The position numbers were made by a program, and so were the translations under genes. From contig NC_092328.1 in assembly GCF_036785885.1 (NCBI RefSeq), positions 13,972,111-14,036,110 on the forward strand: a DNA stretch of 64,000 nt, in the 5' to 3' direction. This document shows, one piece after another, positions 11,601 through 24,805 of the stretch (the stretch's first letter is position 1; each line of letters opens with the position of its first letter). Under the pieces are notes generated by a model. It ran no database searches, was not told the origin of the DNA, and worked only from the letters and a program-made list of their open reading frames with translations. This stretch comes from Coffea arabica. Taxonomy: Eukaryota > Streptophyta > Magnoliopsida > Gentianales > Rubiaceae.

Positions 11601-14600
11601 TATATTTTTGACAAAAATTAAAACCTGTCTATTACATAGTTTAGCTAAATACATGTTTTGAACATCTATCTATTACAAATTGACATTTAAATGCCTCTCA
11701 AATATTCATCAAAATTAAATAGAATAAATGAAACTTAAAATGAATAAAATGACTAATTAAAGGAAAAAGCACTCAAAACATGCAATTACACATAAAAAAA
11801 TACATAGGAGCACATAAGAGGATTTAAAATAATCATTTGTCCTATTTATACTCCAAAATCAACAAAATGGTCAAGGCACCAATTTAATTAACAAATAAAT
11901 TATAAAGAAGTGGAAATGACCATGAAATCTACCAATTAAAGCATTTAAATGAAGTATAATTAACAATTAAAGAAGATAAATAACTTATATTTAAGAAATC
12001 AAAACTGTTAGGGACTTAATTATAAAAATTAAGAAAGTTTTTGGGGTTAAATTATAATTATTATAAAAATTAGGAGTTAAAAGCAAAGAAAAATAAAGTT
12101 CAGGGATCAAAATACAATTAAATTAAGGACCTAATTGAAGGAAATTCAAAATTTGTAGGGCTACAATGAAATTTCTCAAAGGACTAAGGACTTAATTGCA
12201 AAATTGTCTTTTGGTTTCTTTAGACAAAAGGCCATCGGGCCATTTTTATGTGATTTCTTGGGCTGAAATCCTCTTTGGCCCAAAGCAAAAAATCGAAAAG
12301 GAGTGAACCAGCCCACTAATTTTACTAAACTAAGCCTGGTGAAAAAGGGTTTGGCAAGAACCCCAAGCCCAGTCACAAACCCAAGCAGAAAAGAAAATCT
12401 CGGCCCAAATTTTTTAAACCTAAAATGTGTTTTATCAACCCATCATGGCCAGATCGGATCAAATCAAGTAAAACAAATAAAATAAAATCAGAAGGAAATA
12501 GAAAGAAAATAGGTGAACAACATTCCAGCGGGTTGACCTGTGGCCGAAAATTCGCCGGAATCCATTTTTATCGGCTTTTAAAGCCGGATCTTGACATAAA
12601 CATACTCCTCATGATCTTTTGAGTTAATTTAAACATCAAACATCACCATTTAAACAACAAAATCGTGAGAAAAAAAAAAGATCTAAGATGAAAAACCCGT
12701 AAAACTCATGTAATAGCTGAAAAACACATGAAAAATGTTAGAATGACCAAGAAAGATGGTTATAATTACCTGAGGAAGTTAGGGAACTAGAATAGATGCG
12801 AGAAATCACAGTGAAACGTACCCAGATTCCGAAAGTGAAGCAAAACTCTTCTTGTCGCAGAAGTTTAAGAGCTGAGAAATTGGCAACTTCAGGCTTGAAT
12901 TTGAATGCTCTGGAAGTGTTTTTTCAGGAAACTTTTAACATGAAAACTCCTCTACTACATCCATAAAGTATCAAAAATCAAGAATCGATCCAAAAGAAGT
13001 CAAGACGAAGAAGAAAATGGCGTCTGAATAGGGTTGCCCAGCCCTGGCTCAAGTTTTTCTGGAAAATTTCCTGCTACCTTTTCTTCCTTTTCCCTCTCTG
13101 TTTTCTCTCTTTTTCTATTTTTCTGCCCCTCCCCTTTTGTTTTCTTCCTCTAAGGCTGCGTTTTCAAGCCCTTTTATAGGAACAAGAACCCCTCCCCCCC
13201 CCCCCAAACCCTCACCTCAAATGTGAGAATGAAAGCTAGGTTTCTTTAGGAATTTTGAGCCATTAGATGGCTTTTATTCTGGAAAAATCTTGATAGAGAT
13301 CAAAGGGGGTGAGGTGGCAAAGAATTGGGGAAAAAGAAAAATCAAAAAATAAGTGGAATAGGACAAGAAATGGTTGCTGCAATTTCTGGTACTATGGCCT
13401 CGTCCATAGCCATGTACGAGTAGGAAGATGATGCATGCGTGGCTTACACGCGCGAGTGGCTAAGTTTTAATTTTTTCTTATTTTTTTTGAAAATCTGATT
13501 TTAATCTTCTTTTCTTTTCTTTTCTACCTTTCTTTTTCTTTTTTTTTTCTAATGCCTTCCTAAAAAATGAATTTGGGATGATTTTTTTTTTTAAAAAAAA
13601 AGAAATAAAACAAAAATAAAATAAATGACACTATATTTTTTGGTGTCTACAAAGCTGTATATCTCATTAATGTGCATCAATTGGTGTTGGTTTTGTAGTC
13701 ATTAATTTGCTAATCAGTAGATTAATCTCATTAATGTGCTTGTCCTATTTTGCAGGCTTATTATGTCCAAGAATATTTGATATACTTGAGAAAGTCAAGA
13801 ATGAGCAATGCATGTGCATTGCCTCCTATGCTGGGATGCAGAGATATCAAATCTCTTGTCCATTTGGGGAGTAATATGTCATGGATATGGGTAACAAAAC
13901 TTGTACATGTAGGAATGGCAGCTGAGGGGAATCCCTTGTGGTCATGCCGTGGCAGCTATGAATAGGAGACATGAGCCACTTGAAAAGCACGTGTCTCGGA
14001 TTTATTGGAAGACTACATACCTGGCAACTTATGAGCCTGTCTTGAATCCCGTCACTAGACGTCTGGACCCAATCTATGGGGATATAGACTTGTCTCCAAT
14101 GAAGCCTCCCAATTATGAAAGGTCACCTGGGAGGCCAAAGAAAGCTAGGAAAAAGGTCCATTTGAAGATAAGACTAGTGAACCGTTTGAGAATCCAACAA
14201 AGCCTCACAAGTTGAGCAAGTTTGGCACTAGGATAAGCTGCACCATATGCAAGAAATATGGACATAACAAGAGGAGCTGCCCCGATAAGAATAATTCTGC
14301 CCAGCCACCAGAAATGAGACAAGATAGCTCTCATAACAACAAAGACATAGGTGTGAGCATGGGAGGTACACAAGAGAGCAATAGAAGTGGTCTGACTGCT
14401 GATGCTATTGAGCTTAATACTACACAAGAGAGTAGTTGTGCACCTACACATGTGGTCTCCAATCCCACCCAAGACAGTCAACAAGAACCACTAGCCAAAA
14501 AGAAGAGAAAATGCTCCTTTAACCATAAATCTGGCCATGCCAATAATAATTACAAGTTGAGACAATGGACATTTAGAAACTCATTGGACATGACGGGAGA

Positions 14601-15030
14601 CCTTGGTCTCAACCAAGGCAACAACAGCTCCACCAATATGGAAAAGGGAAATCCAACTGCAAATATAAGTGAAATACCATATGAGCACTCTGTTATATGC
14701 AATTGTATGTTTATTCATTCTCATGGAATGCTATGCCATGTAGGTGACCTCAAGTGCTGGTACAAAAATTTATTCCCATAGTCCATGGGTGACCATAAAA
14801 GCACCAGCCTCATACATAGAGTAACAGTCACGACCAGAAATAGGAGCAAGATCTCACATGGCATCAGGACTTCATCTATCACCCTTCACTTGGAAGGACA
14901 ATCTGTGTGTCAATCTGTCCATCTTGTGGGTTGCTGTGGCTCACAAGGCAGATTTAGTTGGCATTGGAAATGTTCAGATCCAATGAAAGGGAGACTGATT
15001 ATCAGTTGGCAAATAGTTTTGGTCTAGATC
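8625..15030 (+). pseudogene. MuDR-type MULE transposase, decayed and interrupted
   Basis: All parts of a mudrA-like transposase appear in order. An acidic N-terminus leads to a DNA-binding MuDR domain (LKVGQKFTSVVIFRLAV, near 8980-9110) and then its continuation at 9122-9412. The MULE catalytic region at about 9530-9800 includes LKGPYGGRLLSTVGMDA. The SWIM zinc finger is at about 13840-13960, with a CxC pair and then a CGH triplet in a shifted frame. A CCHC knuckle, CTICKKYGHNKRSC, follows at about 14240-14280 after a basic GRPKKARKK stretch. Many stops and frameshifts break it. A 3.4-kb solo LTR separates the catalytic and SWIM parts. The 5' end is lost at the Athila-like LTR junction and I cannot place the outer TIRs. 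Confidence 0.8.
10274..13651 (+). mobile_element. Solo LTR, Tat/Ogre-like, inserted in MULE transposase
   Basis: It begins TGTCACGCC and ends GGTGTCTACA, giving the TG...CA ends of an LTR over 3,378 bp. The neighbouring 5-mers are AAGGT (10269-10273) and AAGCT (13652-13656), a target duplication with one mismatch. No gag or pol domain lies inside. The text near the start, GGGAGTCACCACTTGGTATT, and the large size resemble LTRs of the Tat/Ogre group. It splits a MULE transposase gene whose parts resume on either side. The frames at 12176-12622 are not convincing genes. A C-run at 13192-13204 and T/A-rich ends are also visible. Confidence 0.65.
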
Positions 15031-15639
15031 TTTTGGTCAAGTCTAGACATTTGCAAATAGTTTTGTGTTGTTTGTTAGCTTTTTGTCCAGATTCATGAAA
15101 AAGTAAATATCTGGTGACCATTAAATATGGTGTAGCTTTTTGTGCAATTTTGGTCTAACCATTCATGAAAAGAGAGACCTATTTTTGTGCAAATTGTAAG
15201 CCTTTTTTATGCAAATTCATTTTATTTTTGGGATGTTATACTGGATTTGTGCAATCATAGACATATACTTTCTTTTGGAAATAGAATGTTGCCCACAATT
15301 TTTGTTATGTGCAATTTTTTTCATGTTTATTAGGCTTTATCATGTAAATTATGCATCCAGGTTAAACTTCAGAAAATGGGGTACTACATTACTCATACTT
15401 CATACAAATGGGACACTTTGATCCCTAATGTTTGCAGAGGTAGGATGTTCAAGTCCCTGAACTTAAATAGATAGAAACTTACTTCCCTAAACTACAACAA
15501 CATCACATGCTTTGCTCCCTAAACTACAACACTCGACCTGCCATCCCTACATAACTATTCTACCAGCATTACTTCTTTAGATACAAGTCAAAGGAAACAA
15601 AGGCAGCCTACATCATTCTGCCATTTTTTAACACAAAAC
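15031..15639. other. 3' flank of MULE transposase and possible MULE terminus
   Basis: AT-rich sequence with no supported gene. From about 15380 it has phrases such as AATGGGACACTTTGATCCC and AAGTCCCTGAACTT. These resemble the inward-reading terminal repeat at 29985-30146, so it may hold a decayed left TIR of the GRF-gene element. Confidence 0.3.
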
Positions 15640-15715
15640 CCATTTCTCATTACCGCCTTCTTTTTCTTATCAAGCTTCATTCCGATCCTTAACCCCAGAT
15701 TTGAACAGAATAGAC
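15640..15715 (-). pseudogene. 3' part of GRF zinc-finger gene, split by Tat insertion
   Basis: On the minus strand the reading frame from 29748-29476 continues across the empty target site into this stretch for roughly 20 codons and then stops. The single TAGAC copy expected before insertion keeps the frame open. This supports one ancestral small gene. See the entry at 29476-29850 for its domain. Confidence 0.5.
15711..15715 (+). repeat. Target site duplication TAGAC, left copy
   Basis: TAGAC directly precedes the LTR terminus TGTAGACAAT and is repeated at 29476-29480. Confidence 0.95.
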
Positions 15716-16615
15716 TGTAGACAATGAAATTTTAATTAAATTCTAAAAATTACCATTGGTCTATAAATTATTTTCATGACTTATTTTTATCCAATCGGAT
15801 ATTGCCATATGTCATGTACACTTGAAAATTTTGGTTATTAAATAACCAATTATATTTCACCATGTGTTAAGCTGAGGTGTTCCAGATCAATTCAAATTAC
15901 AGGGATATCTCCACCAACCAAATCATATCATGTCACATGTCTGTTGGATAAATACCTAAATATTTATTTCTTATTAAAGAGATAATATTTAGAGTTGTTT
16001 AATCCAAATATATTTCTTATATACTACAATAGGTTGTTCAATCAAATGGCGACACGTCACATGTCCCTACAAGCTTGGCCAATCAAGGGGCTACTTATTG
16101 GTATTATCTCTTTATTAATGAATATAAAATGAAGAGATAATATTTAAATAGGTACAGTCCTAATATGACTATACGTCTTGCAAGACAAGTAGAGTGGTAT
16201 ACATATCTTCAACCTCTATCTCAAACCACAACTATAAATAGGGGTCTCTCTACCAAGACAGATACACAGAGACATTCAGAGGCATCTCATACGCTCAAGC
16301 GTTGAAGCTCCAAGCTACGAAAGGTTCGGGTCTTCAAGCTCTTCAAGTCTCCCATATATCAAGACTTGAGTCTTCAAAATATCTTTCAATTTGTTCAAAT
16401 CTTCCATATCAAGATTTGAAGGAACTGGTAGTGGATCCAAGAACAAGCTGCGCAGCCCTTGGATTGGCGTTCGAGGAGGAGAATCGAGGGAAATTCTCTA
16501 CAAATTCGAGAAAATCTCAGAAATTGTACTCACATATTTTTCTAAATTTATATATTACATATTTGTCGTGTATCTTTCTTGTCGTTTTGCAGACTTGAAA
16601 TTTTTATCGCGTACA
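15716..16615 (+). repeat. 5' LTR of Tat element
   Basis: Starts TGTAGACAAT and ends ATCGCGTACA, 900 bp. It pairs with 28576-29475 without indels. Confidence 0.97.
16233..16240 (+). promoter_or_regulatory. TATA box in Tat 5' LTR
   Basis: TATAAATA followed by AGGGGTCTCTCTACC. The same octamer is at 29093-29100 in the 3' LTR. It would place the transcription start about 30 bp downstream, leaving roughly 345 bp of R-U5. This is inferred from sequence only. Confidence 0.6.
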
Positions 16616-16621
16616 AATTTT

Positions 16622-16640
16622 TGGCACGTCCGGTGGGACC
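16622..16640 (+). other. Primer-binding-site-like sequence
   Basis: TGGCACGTCCGGTGGGACC begins 6 bp after the 5' LTR, the position used for minus-strand priming by a tRNA 3' end. I do not assign the tRNA. Confidence 0.6.
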
Positions 16641-16691
16641 ATCTCTGCCTTCCATCTCTTCTCCTCGAATATTCAACTACATATATCACCA

Positions 16692-19274
16692 ATGGCACCA
16701 AAGAGCAACAAAATCATGATTGCACGTTCCAAGGCTACTGATGCTAAGTCTGATCAGGAAGCTGCACATGTTGCCACCAATACCCACGCTATTGGTCCTA
16801 TGACAAGGAGTATGACGAGAGTCTCCACCCAAAGTAGCATGGAAGCTCCATCGGCGCCAACTCCCGTTTTCGGTTCAACATCACCAATGAGCTATTCTTC
16901 CGCAATGGGAATCCAAGACGTTCCTGCCTCGATTGAGAAGGCTCTTGCCATGCTCGAATTTGGATCTGAAACCAAATTTTCTAAGCATGATGATGATTAA
17001 TCAAACACTGGATCAGCCTCTTCACATGAAACTCTTCAATCAAGGTTTTCTATTGAAGATTTTGCTGTTTCTTCTGCTGCAATGCCTGCTATGATGACAA
17101 ATACTTTAAGTCTCGAAGAACAAGTTTCGAACATGTCCAAAATGATGGAAACCATGATGAAACACATCAAGGACCAAGATGCTCTTATTGCTCAATTGCT
17201 CACCTAAAAAGATCACACTCCTAAAGAAAATCATGCGAACCCTAAGGAGCACCAAGAGCGTGAAGTTCCCTCATCTAAAGGCCAAGACAAGGTGAAGGAC
17301 GTATATGTGACTGCCGATGGAACTATCCCCGTGGAACAACTGAAAGAACTTGTTGAAGGCGTGATCAAAGATAAAAAGGAGGGTGGTTCAAAGTCAAGCT
17401 TTACCTACTGTAAGCCGTACACTGCTAGAATTGACAACCTAACAATGCCTGCTGGATATCAACCGCCCAAATTTCAACAGTTCGATGGGAAAGGTAGTCC
17501 AAAATAACATGTGGCTCATTTTGTCGAAACCTGCAATAACGCTGGAACTTATGGTGACCTACTAGTCAAACAGTTCGTCTGATCCTTAAAGGGCAACGCG
17601 TTTGATTGGTACACTGATCTCACTCCGGGGTCCATCGACAGTTGAGAACAGCTGGAACAAGAGTTCTTGAATCGCTTCTACAGCACTAGAAGAACCGTTA
17701 GTATGCTGGAGTTGACTAACACTCGTCAATGGAAAGATGAACCTGTGGTCAACTACATCGATAGGTGGAGAAGTCTGAGTCTCAACTGCAAGAACAGATT
17801 GTCTGAACTCTCTGTCATAAAAATGTGCATCCGAGGAATGCATTGGAGTCTAATCTACATTCTACAAGGTATATGCCCAAACACATTTGAAGAATTAGCT
17901 ACTCGTGCTCATGATATGGAGTTAAGCATCACGACCAATGCAACTGATGGGCTTCCTATTCAAACTCCGGGAGTCCAACCGCCTCGTCAAAGCAATGAAA
18001 GGCAAGAAAATAAAAAAGGGGGCAAGCCTCCTTCAAGATTCAGTAATAAGGAGTTCATGGCAATAAACACAACTCCCATGAAAATTGCTACCAAGGTGAA
18101 CCGAAAAGTCACCGAAAAGGTAGACTCCCCTCAAAATAGGTCGGTAAGAAGACCCACTCTAAAAGAAATTCAAGAAAAGGAATACCCCTTCCTTGAATCC
18201 GATTTACAAGGGATATTCGATGATTTTTTCAAGGAGAAGCTCCTTGAACTCCCCGACATGAAACGGCTAAAGGAAGCCGGTCAAGTCAATGATCCAAATA
18301 ATTGCTGTTATTACCGCTTGATTGGCCATCTTCTCACTAAATGCTTTGTCTTTAAGGACAAAATTATGAAATTAGCCCGTCAAGGAAAAATCCTTCTTGA
18401 GGAGGATAAAGTATCGGCAAACCAAACAACAATAATGTTTGGGTCTGTGTATTGTCCGATAGAAATTTTATCCATATCAAGCAATACTTTGTCTAAGGAG
18501 CTTGAAAAATTCTTAATTGAAGACGTTATTGAAGATGATAACGAAGGATGGACTTTAGTCACTCGAAGGAGAACTTGCAAGCCAAAAATAAAGAAGTACA
18601 TCTTTTCGAAAAGCATTCGTTCGACGAAACCTAAAGTGACAGTGAAACAACGAAATGCAACAAAGAAACAAAAAAGAGTGGCAACAATGCCAATTCCTTC
18701 AGATTTTCAGCTCCTTCAAGAGATTCGACAGCCCGTGACACTGAGAGAATTTATACCCAAGGGGTATTTAAGTGACGATACTGATAATTCCACTTCTTGT
18801 AATGTCGTCAAAGCTGAAAATCCTCAAATCACACAAATTGGCACTAAATTTGAGGAAAAACTCAAAATCGATGATAAACCACCAGTGGATTGTGCAACGA
18901 CCATCATTTTTTATGATGATGATTTAGCTGTTGAGTTTAAAATCTACAATCGACCTTTGTTTGTTAGTGCGTATGTCCGAGAACAGAAGATGAATCGGAT
19001 ACTCATTGATGGGGGATCTGCCGTCAATATTATGTCCGTACATGCTATGAAAGAATTAGGAATCTCAGGCGATAAACTCTCCCAAAATCGCCTCATGATC
19101 CAAGGATTTAACCAAGGGGGGCAAAGAGCAATTGGTCCCATAAGACTTGAATTGCTCATTGGTGAGTTGTCTTCAAGTGCATTATTTCATATCATTGAAG
19201 CCAAAACCTTTTATAATATGAAATTATACCATCTACTCTGCATCAATGTTTCAAATATTGTCGAGACGGTATAG
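16692..19274 (+). pseudogene. gag: Tat gag and aspartic protease
   Basis: One frame runs from ATG 16692. It has a Ser/Thr-rich N-terminus, a coiled segment (EEQVSNMSKMMETMMKHI), and a retrotransposon gag core at about 17430-17950 with KGNAFDWYTDLTPGSI and DEPVVNYIDRWRSLS. A knuckle-like CCYYRLIGHLLTKC sits at about 18300. The retropepsin at about 18940-19170 has catalytic ILIDGGSAVNIMS. In-frame nonsense codons lie at 16998-17000, about 17205, about 17505, 17580-17582 and about 17644. The frame breaks after the protease, where the usual segment following YNM is missing, probably a short deletion. Gag would form the particle and the protease would cut the polyprotein. It is not functional here. 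Confidence 0.85.
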
Positions 19275-19378
19275 TTAAGAAGGTTATTGCCGATGATAAA
19301 CCTTTCACTGAGGCCGAGACTCACTTTGCCGACGCCAAATTTTACCTTCAGAAAGTAACAAAAAGAAAAGAATCAGTA

Positions 19379-22300
19379 ATGGAAGAAAATCAAGATTTCA
19401 AAGTACCCATTTTGCGGTATATTCCAAGATCAATGAGAGAAGAAGGTCAATCTTTTTTTATCAGGAATGATACATTAAATGTTCCGCTCACCAAAATAGA
19501 GCCTATTAAGAGTGAAAAATCGAGCTTGCAAGGATTTGTTCGTCCCAAAGAAGAACCGGCGGTAGAACATTACTCACTACCAACTAATCGGACTCAAGAA
19601 GGTTTTGATCCAATTGCATATAGACTTCTTGCTAAGGTCGGGTATAACCCAAATGAGAAGCATGCATTGGGCAAATTCCTTCCTGAGGTGACTGGTGAGA
19701 AAACTCATGGATTAACACCTACATAGAAAATATTGAAAGAAAAAGGCTATAATATTGAAAGTTCATCGATGGGTCTTAGTTATCAACCGCCTTCTCCAGT
19801 GCATATAATGATCAAAAGGGCAAGTTGTAACTACGTGAACGAAGAGATAGAGGTCACAAGCCGAAAGAGATCTGTGTTCGATAGGTTGGGAAATAAGTCA
19901 AAGCGTATTTCTGTGTTTGACAGACTTGGCCCGTAACCAAAAAATTTGAAACCGCCTGTCTATGAAAGATTAGGCAGTAAAAAGCAAGAGTACCAAGTTG
20001 CCAAGGAAGAAAGTTTTACTCCAATAAAGAAGAACGGACCAAGAAAGCGAGTCTCCAATTTCTTCATGCACTATGGAGATTTATTCAATGTAAGAATTGA
20101 AACCATTTTTGAAGAATAGGGTCAAGAAAGTATGGTTTCCTATCATCATATTACGATCAGTGATCTCGAAGAAGAAGAAGAAGATGCGGATGACGCTCCC
20201 CCTGAACTTGAACAAGGGGTAAAAAATACAGTCAATGTGCTAAAGGAGATTAACCTTGGCACAAACGACGATCCTCACCCAATTTACATAAACTCTTGTA
20301 TGACTCCTGAAAAAGAGAAGGAGTATGTTAATTTGCTGCTCGATTTCAGGGACATCTTTGCCTGTAATTACTCAGAAATGGCTGGTTTGAATCCAAGGAT
20401 CGTCGTTCATAATTTGTCTGTCAAGCGAGGAACAAAACCTGTCAAGCAAACTCAAAGGCGCTTTCGGCCCGAATTGATTCCTCTGATAGAAAATGAGATA
20501 AATAGATTGATTGAAACTGGGTTCATACGGGAAGTGAAATATCCAACATGGATTTCAAGCACTGTCCCTGTGAGGAAAAAGAATGGGCAAATCCGGATTT
20601 ATATTGATTTTCGAGATTTAAATGAGACTTGTTCCAAAGATGATTTTTCTCTCCCCATCACAGAATTGACGGTAGATGCTACAACCGGGCATGAAACACT
20701 ATCTTTTCTCGATGGATCGTCTGGCTACAATCAAATATGCATGACGCCCGAGAATGAGGAGCTCACTGCCTTCCGCACCCCCAAGGAAATTTATTGCTAT
20801 AAAGTAATGCTGTTTGGTTTGAAAAATGCTGGAGCGACATATCAAAGGGCAATGCAAAGAATATTTGATGATATGCTCCATAGAAATGTGGAGTGCTACG
20901 ATGATGACCTTGTGGTGAAATCAAAGAAGCGAGAGGATCATATTCAAGACCTTCGAAGATTTTTCCAAAGCCTTCGGAGATACCAACTGAAGATGAATCC
21001 CTTGAAGTGCACATTCGGAGTCACTTCTGATAAGTTTCTCGGTTTCATCGTTCATCAACGGGGGATAGAGGTCGATCGATCTAAAATTGATGCCATTGTG
21101 AACATGCATGAACCACGAAATATTCATGAATTGAAGAGTCTTCAAGGAAAGTTGGCTTATATCCGGAGGTTTATCTCTAATTTGGCCGGACGATGCCAAC
21201 CCTTCAGTCGGCTGATGAAGAAAGGGGTGCCGTTCGAGTGGGATGAATCGTGTAGGAATGCTCTTACAAGCATCAAAACGTAACTCATGAATCTCCTAGT
21301 GCTGGCTGCGTCTATTCCAGGAAAACCATTGATTCTCTATATTTCCGCACAAGAACGGTCGGTTGGGGCCTTACTTGCTCAAGAAAACGATGAAGGTAAG
21401 GAGAATGCGTTATATTACTTGAGTCGGATGATGGCATCTAATGAGTTGAATTACTCACCCATCGAGAAGTTGTATTTGGCACTTATATTTGTCATTCAGA
21501 AATTGAAACATTATTTTCAAGCACACACTATTCGACTCATATCTAAGTTTAATCCCATTAAATATGTCATCGCAAAACCTGTACTGTCTGATCGACTCGC
21601 GAGATGGTACCTCCAGTTTCAACAGTTTGAAATTATTTATGTACCTACGAATGTTGTCAAAAGACAAATATTGACAGACTTTTTAGCCGATCATCCCATA
21701 CCTGTCGAGTGGGAGTTGACTGATGAACTCCCCGATGAAGAAGTGTTTATGGTCGAATCCCCATGATCAATGTATTTTGATGGAGCCGCGCACCGTGACG
21801 GAGCTGGTGTAGGAGTTATCTTTTATACTCCTGAATCAGATATATTGTCATACTCTTTCACTTTAACACGTCGGTGTTCAAACAATGTGGCCGAATATCA
21901 GGCATTGATTCTCAGTCTGGAAACGGCCGCAGACATGAAGCAGTTGCATCTTAGGGTCTATGGTGATTCCAAATTAGTGGTAAATCAACTTCTGGGTATT
22001 TATGATGTCAAAAAGCCTAAATTGATCCCATATTATAAGTATGCAAGACGACTCATGGGATATTTAGATAACGTCACTATAGAGCATATCCCTAGGAATT
22101 TCAACCAACAAGCTGACTCTTTGACAAGGTTGGCGTCCATGATCACTCTATCTTCTCATCGAAATCAAATTTCAATATGTCAAAGTTGGGTCATACCTCC
22201 GATGTTTGATGAAGAAGATGGTGATGAGGAAGAAAATGCTTATCATATTTTTGTCCATGAGATCGAAAAGGAGGATTGACGTCACCTCATCATTGATTAC

Positions 22301-23521
22301 CTTAATCATGGAAAGTTATCAGAAGATCCCAAGAAAAGGGTTGATATACGTCGTCGAGCGCCACGTTTCATTTACCACAAAGGGACGCTTTACCGAAAAT
22401 CATTCGATGGAGTGTTTCTGCGATGTCTTGGAGAAGATGAGACCATGTAAGCAATGGAGGAGGCTCACTCTGGGGTATGTGGTGCTCACCAATGTGGCCC
22501 AAAATTACATTTCCGCATTAAGAGAATGGGATACTACTGGCCAACGATGGTAAGAGACTATATCGATTTTGCTAGAAGATGTCAAACTTGTTAATTCCAT
22601 GGCAATTTCATCCGTCAACCTCCTGAACCATTGCATCCAACTGTAGCTTCTTGGCCGTTCGATGCTTGGGGTTTGGATATAGTTAGACCGCTCCCAAAAT
22701 CTTCTGGAGGACACATTTTCATTTTGACGGCAACGGATTATTTCTCAAAGTGGGCTGAAACTGTTCCTCTAAAAGAGGTCAAAAAAGAGAATGTAGTAGA
22801 TTTCATTCGCTCGCACATAATTTATCAGTATGGAGTCCCACGTTATATCATTACCGATAATGGTAAATCTTTTTGCAATGTAGTAATGAATAAGCTTGGC
22901 GAAAAGTTTCATTTCAAACAATACAATTCGTCCATGTACTACACTGCCGCAAATGGACTTGCTGAAGCATTCAACAAGACCTTTTGTAATCTGTTGAAGA
23001 AAATTGTGGATAAATCGAAAAGGGATTGGCATCTTCGAATTAGAGAAGCACTTTGGGCATACCGAACTACTTTTCGAACTCCCACACAAGCAACCCCGTA
23101 CGCCCTCGTTTACGGTGTTGAAGCTATTCTTCCACTTGAGTGTCAAATACCTTCGCTAAGAATCGCAATTCAAGAAAGGCTCAGTGAAGAAAATAATGTT
23201 CGTTTTCGCCTTGAGGAATTAGAAGCACTTGACGAAAAGAGATTGGAAGCTCAGCAACGGATTGAGTGATATCAGGCTCGCCTTTCAAAAGCATTTAATA
23301 AGCATGTCCGGCCACGCTCCTTTCCAATTGGAGAGTTAATACTCGCTGTTCGGAAACCAATCATTCTCACTCATGGCGGACAAAAAAAGTTTACTCCTAA
23401 GTGGGATGGTCCATATGTTATTCGAGAAGTATATACAAATTGCTCATACAAGTTGGTTGCTAAAGATGGATTAAGGGTTGGCCCCATCAATGGCAAGTAC
23501 CTAAAAAGGTACTATGCGTAA
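19379..23521 (+). pseudogene. pol: Tat pol: RT, dual RNase H, integrase
   Basis: A single reading frame holds all of pol, interrupted only by stop codons. A linker repeats SVFDRLG near 19875 and 19910. RT spans about 20450-21180, with its catalytic box reading YDDDLV where YVDD is usual; the two key aspartates remain. RNase H 1 is at 21290-21700. A second RNase H at 21770-22150 has YFDGA, NVAEYQALI and YGDSKLVV. The integrase zinc finger is at about 22330-22590. The DDE core at 22650-23150 has GLDIV, ITDNGKSF and the glutamate in LAEAFNKT. A GPY-like tail, KWDGPYVIREV, is at about 23400. Stops lie near 19724, 19934, 20117, 21281, 21764, 22277, 22447, 22591 and 23267. It is recently inactivated. 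Confidence 0.9.
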
Positions 23522-24102
23522 TCGGAACCGCGCGATACTCCTGGCCCGCATGAGCTAAACTGTGGATGGCAACCACCAATAGTGTAGTATGTGGTTAAAT
23601 TGCTGAAACACTCCACCAAATCTAAGGTGGTAAACAAACAGATACTCTTGGACCGCATGAGGTTAAAATGTAAACGGCAGGAACTACGTGTGATTTGATT
23701 CTCTTGTTGGGATACGTAGGCAGTTTGGAGGGCAACTTCTAAGTTCAGTTACACCACTCCAAATCAAATCCTTGTTCCTTGCAAAGAAAAAAAAATAGAG
23801 AATCTTCTCATTCAAAAAAAAAAATAAATAAAATGCTCCATTTGAGTTCTTGTATCTTAAAAAAAAAAAAAAAGAGATAAGGAACGAAAAGCATTTTATT
23901 AGTCAAAAAAAAAATTCATTACAAGGGAAAAAAAAAGGGAAAAAGTTCAGGAAAAAGACATGGTGAAAAGTCTAAATGTCAAATTTGTAGTCCACTACGA
24001 CTATTTTACATGATTCTAGTGCAGACTTCATGTCTTAAGTTCCTTCACTGCGTCATCAGTCAAGATGCCGGTACTTTCAATAGAAGAGAATTCATCATGT
24101 GC
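23522..24102. other. Non-coding spacer between pol and antisense gene
   Basis: No gene is supported. Several A-runs (about 23788-23950) lie between the convergent ends of pol and the antisense gene, where the 3' end of the antisense transcript would fall. Confidence 0.4.
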
Positions 24103-24805
24103 TCAGATTATTTCAGTCTGTATCTCTTCAAAAGTTTCATGCTTTTGATCGATAGTTGAGCTGATTTCCAGGTCTTGTTTCTCCAAATTGATAAGTTCCT
24201 GTTGCAAAATTTTCTTTCTATCTTCAATAGACTGCAACTTTTCTTCAAGACTCTGCAGATGACAAGTTAGGTTTTCTTCCTTCGCCTTAGCTCTCTCGAG
24301 TTGGGCGGTCACCTTGGAAAGGAGTTCCGCATGTGTTTCTTTACTCATCTTTTCCCATAACGAAGATGCCAAAACATCATATACCTCCGCTTTGGCAAAC
24401 AATTCTATCAAGAAGTCCTTTAAAGGGAGACCATTGGTAGGATCCGTTATTGTGATTTTCGCAATGATTTCCTTTGCGCACTCTTTTAAAGAGGAGATCT
24501 GCTCAATAGGAGTGTCAAGAATCTGCCCGCAAAAATCCATCCACAAACTCTGCAAGTATTTCCTTCGATGCGCTTGGATCAATTTTTGCCCATAAAATTC
24601 TGAAACCAGTGCTGGTTTAGGTCTCTTTCGGGTCTCATGTGAACCAGTTAACTCATTCTTACACATTGATGAGGTACCTCCACTGGGGGCAAATTGTTTT
24701 GGAGTACTGATAGCTACTTCGTCACTTTTGTTGTTTGAAATTATATCATCAGTTTCGAGTTCGGGTAGTGAATTGTTACCAACACCTTCTTGACAGAATT
24801 CAAGA
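24103..24805 (-). pseudogene. Coiled-coil 3' exon of antisense PMD gene
   Basis: The minus-strand frame from 24666 encodes 187 residues and continues open upstream to about 24805. The first half includes SLWMDFCGQILDTP, and the last ~80 residues are a strong heptad-rich coiled coil (LLSKVTAQLERAKAKEENLTCHLQSLEEKL, shown here only in part: AQLERAKAKEENL). The C-terminal part of many PMD proteins has such a helix-rich tail. It is separated from the PMD part by a polypyrimidine-rich stretch that looks like an intron. I could not make the exon phase fit exactly, so either a frameshift occurred or the splice sites differ from my guess. Confidence 0.55.
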
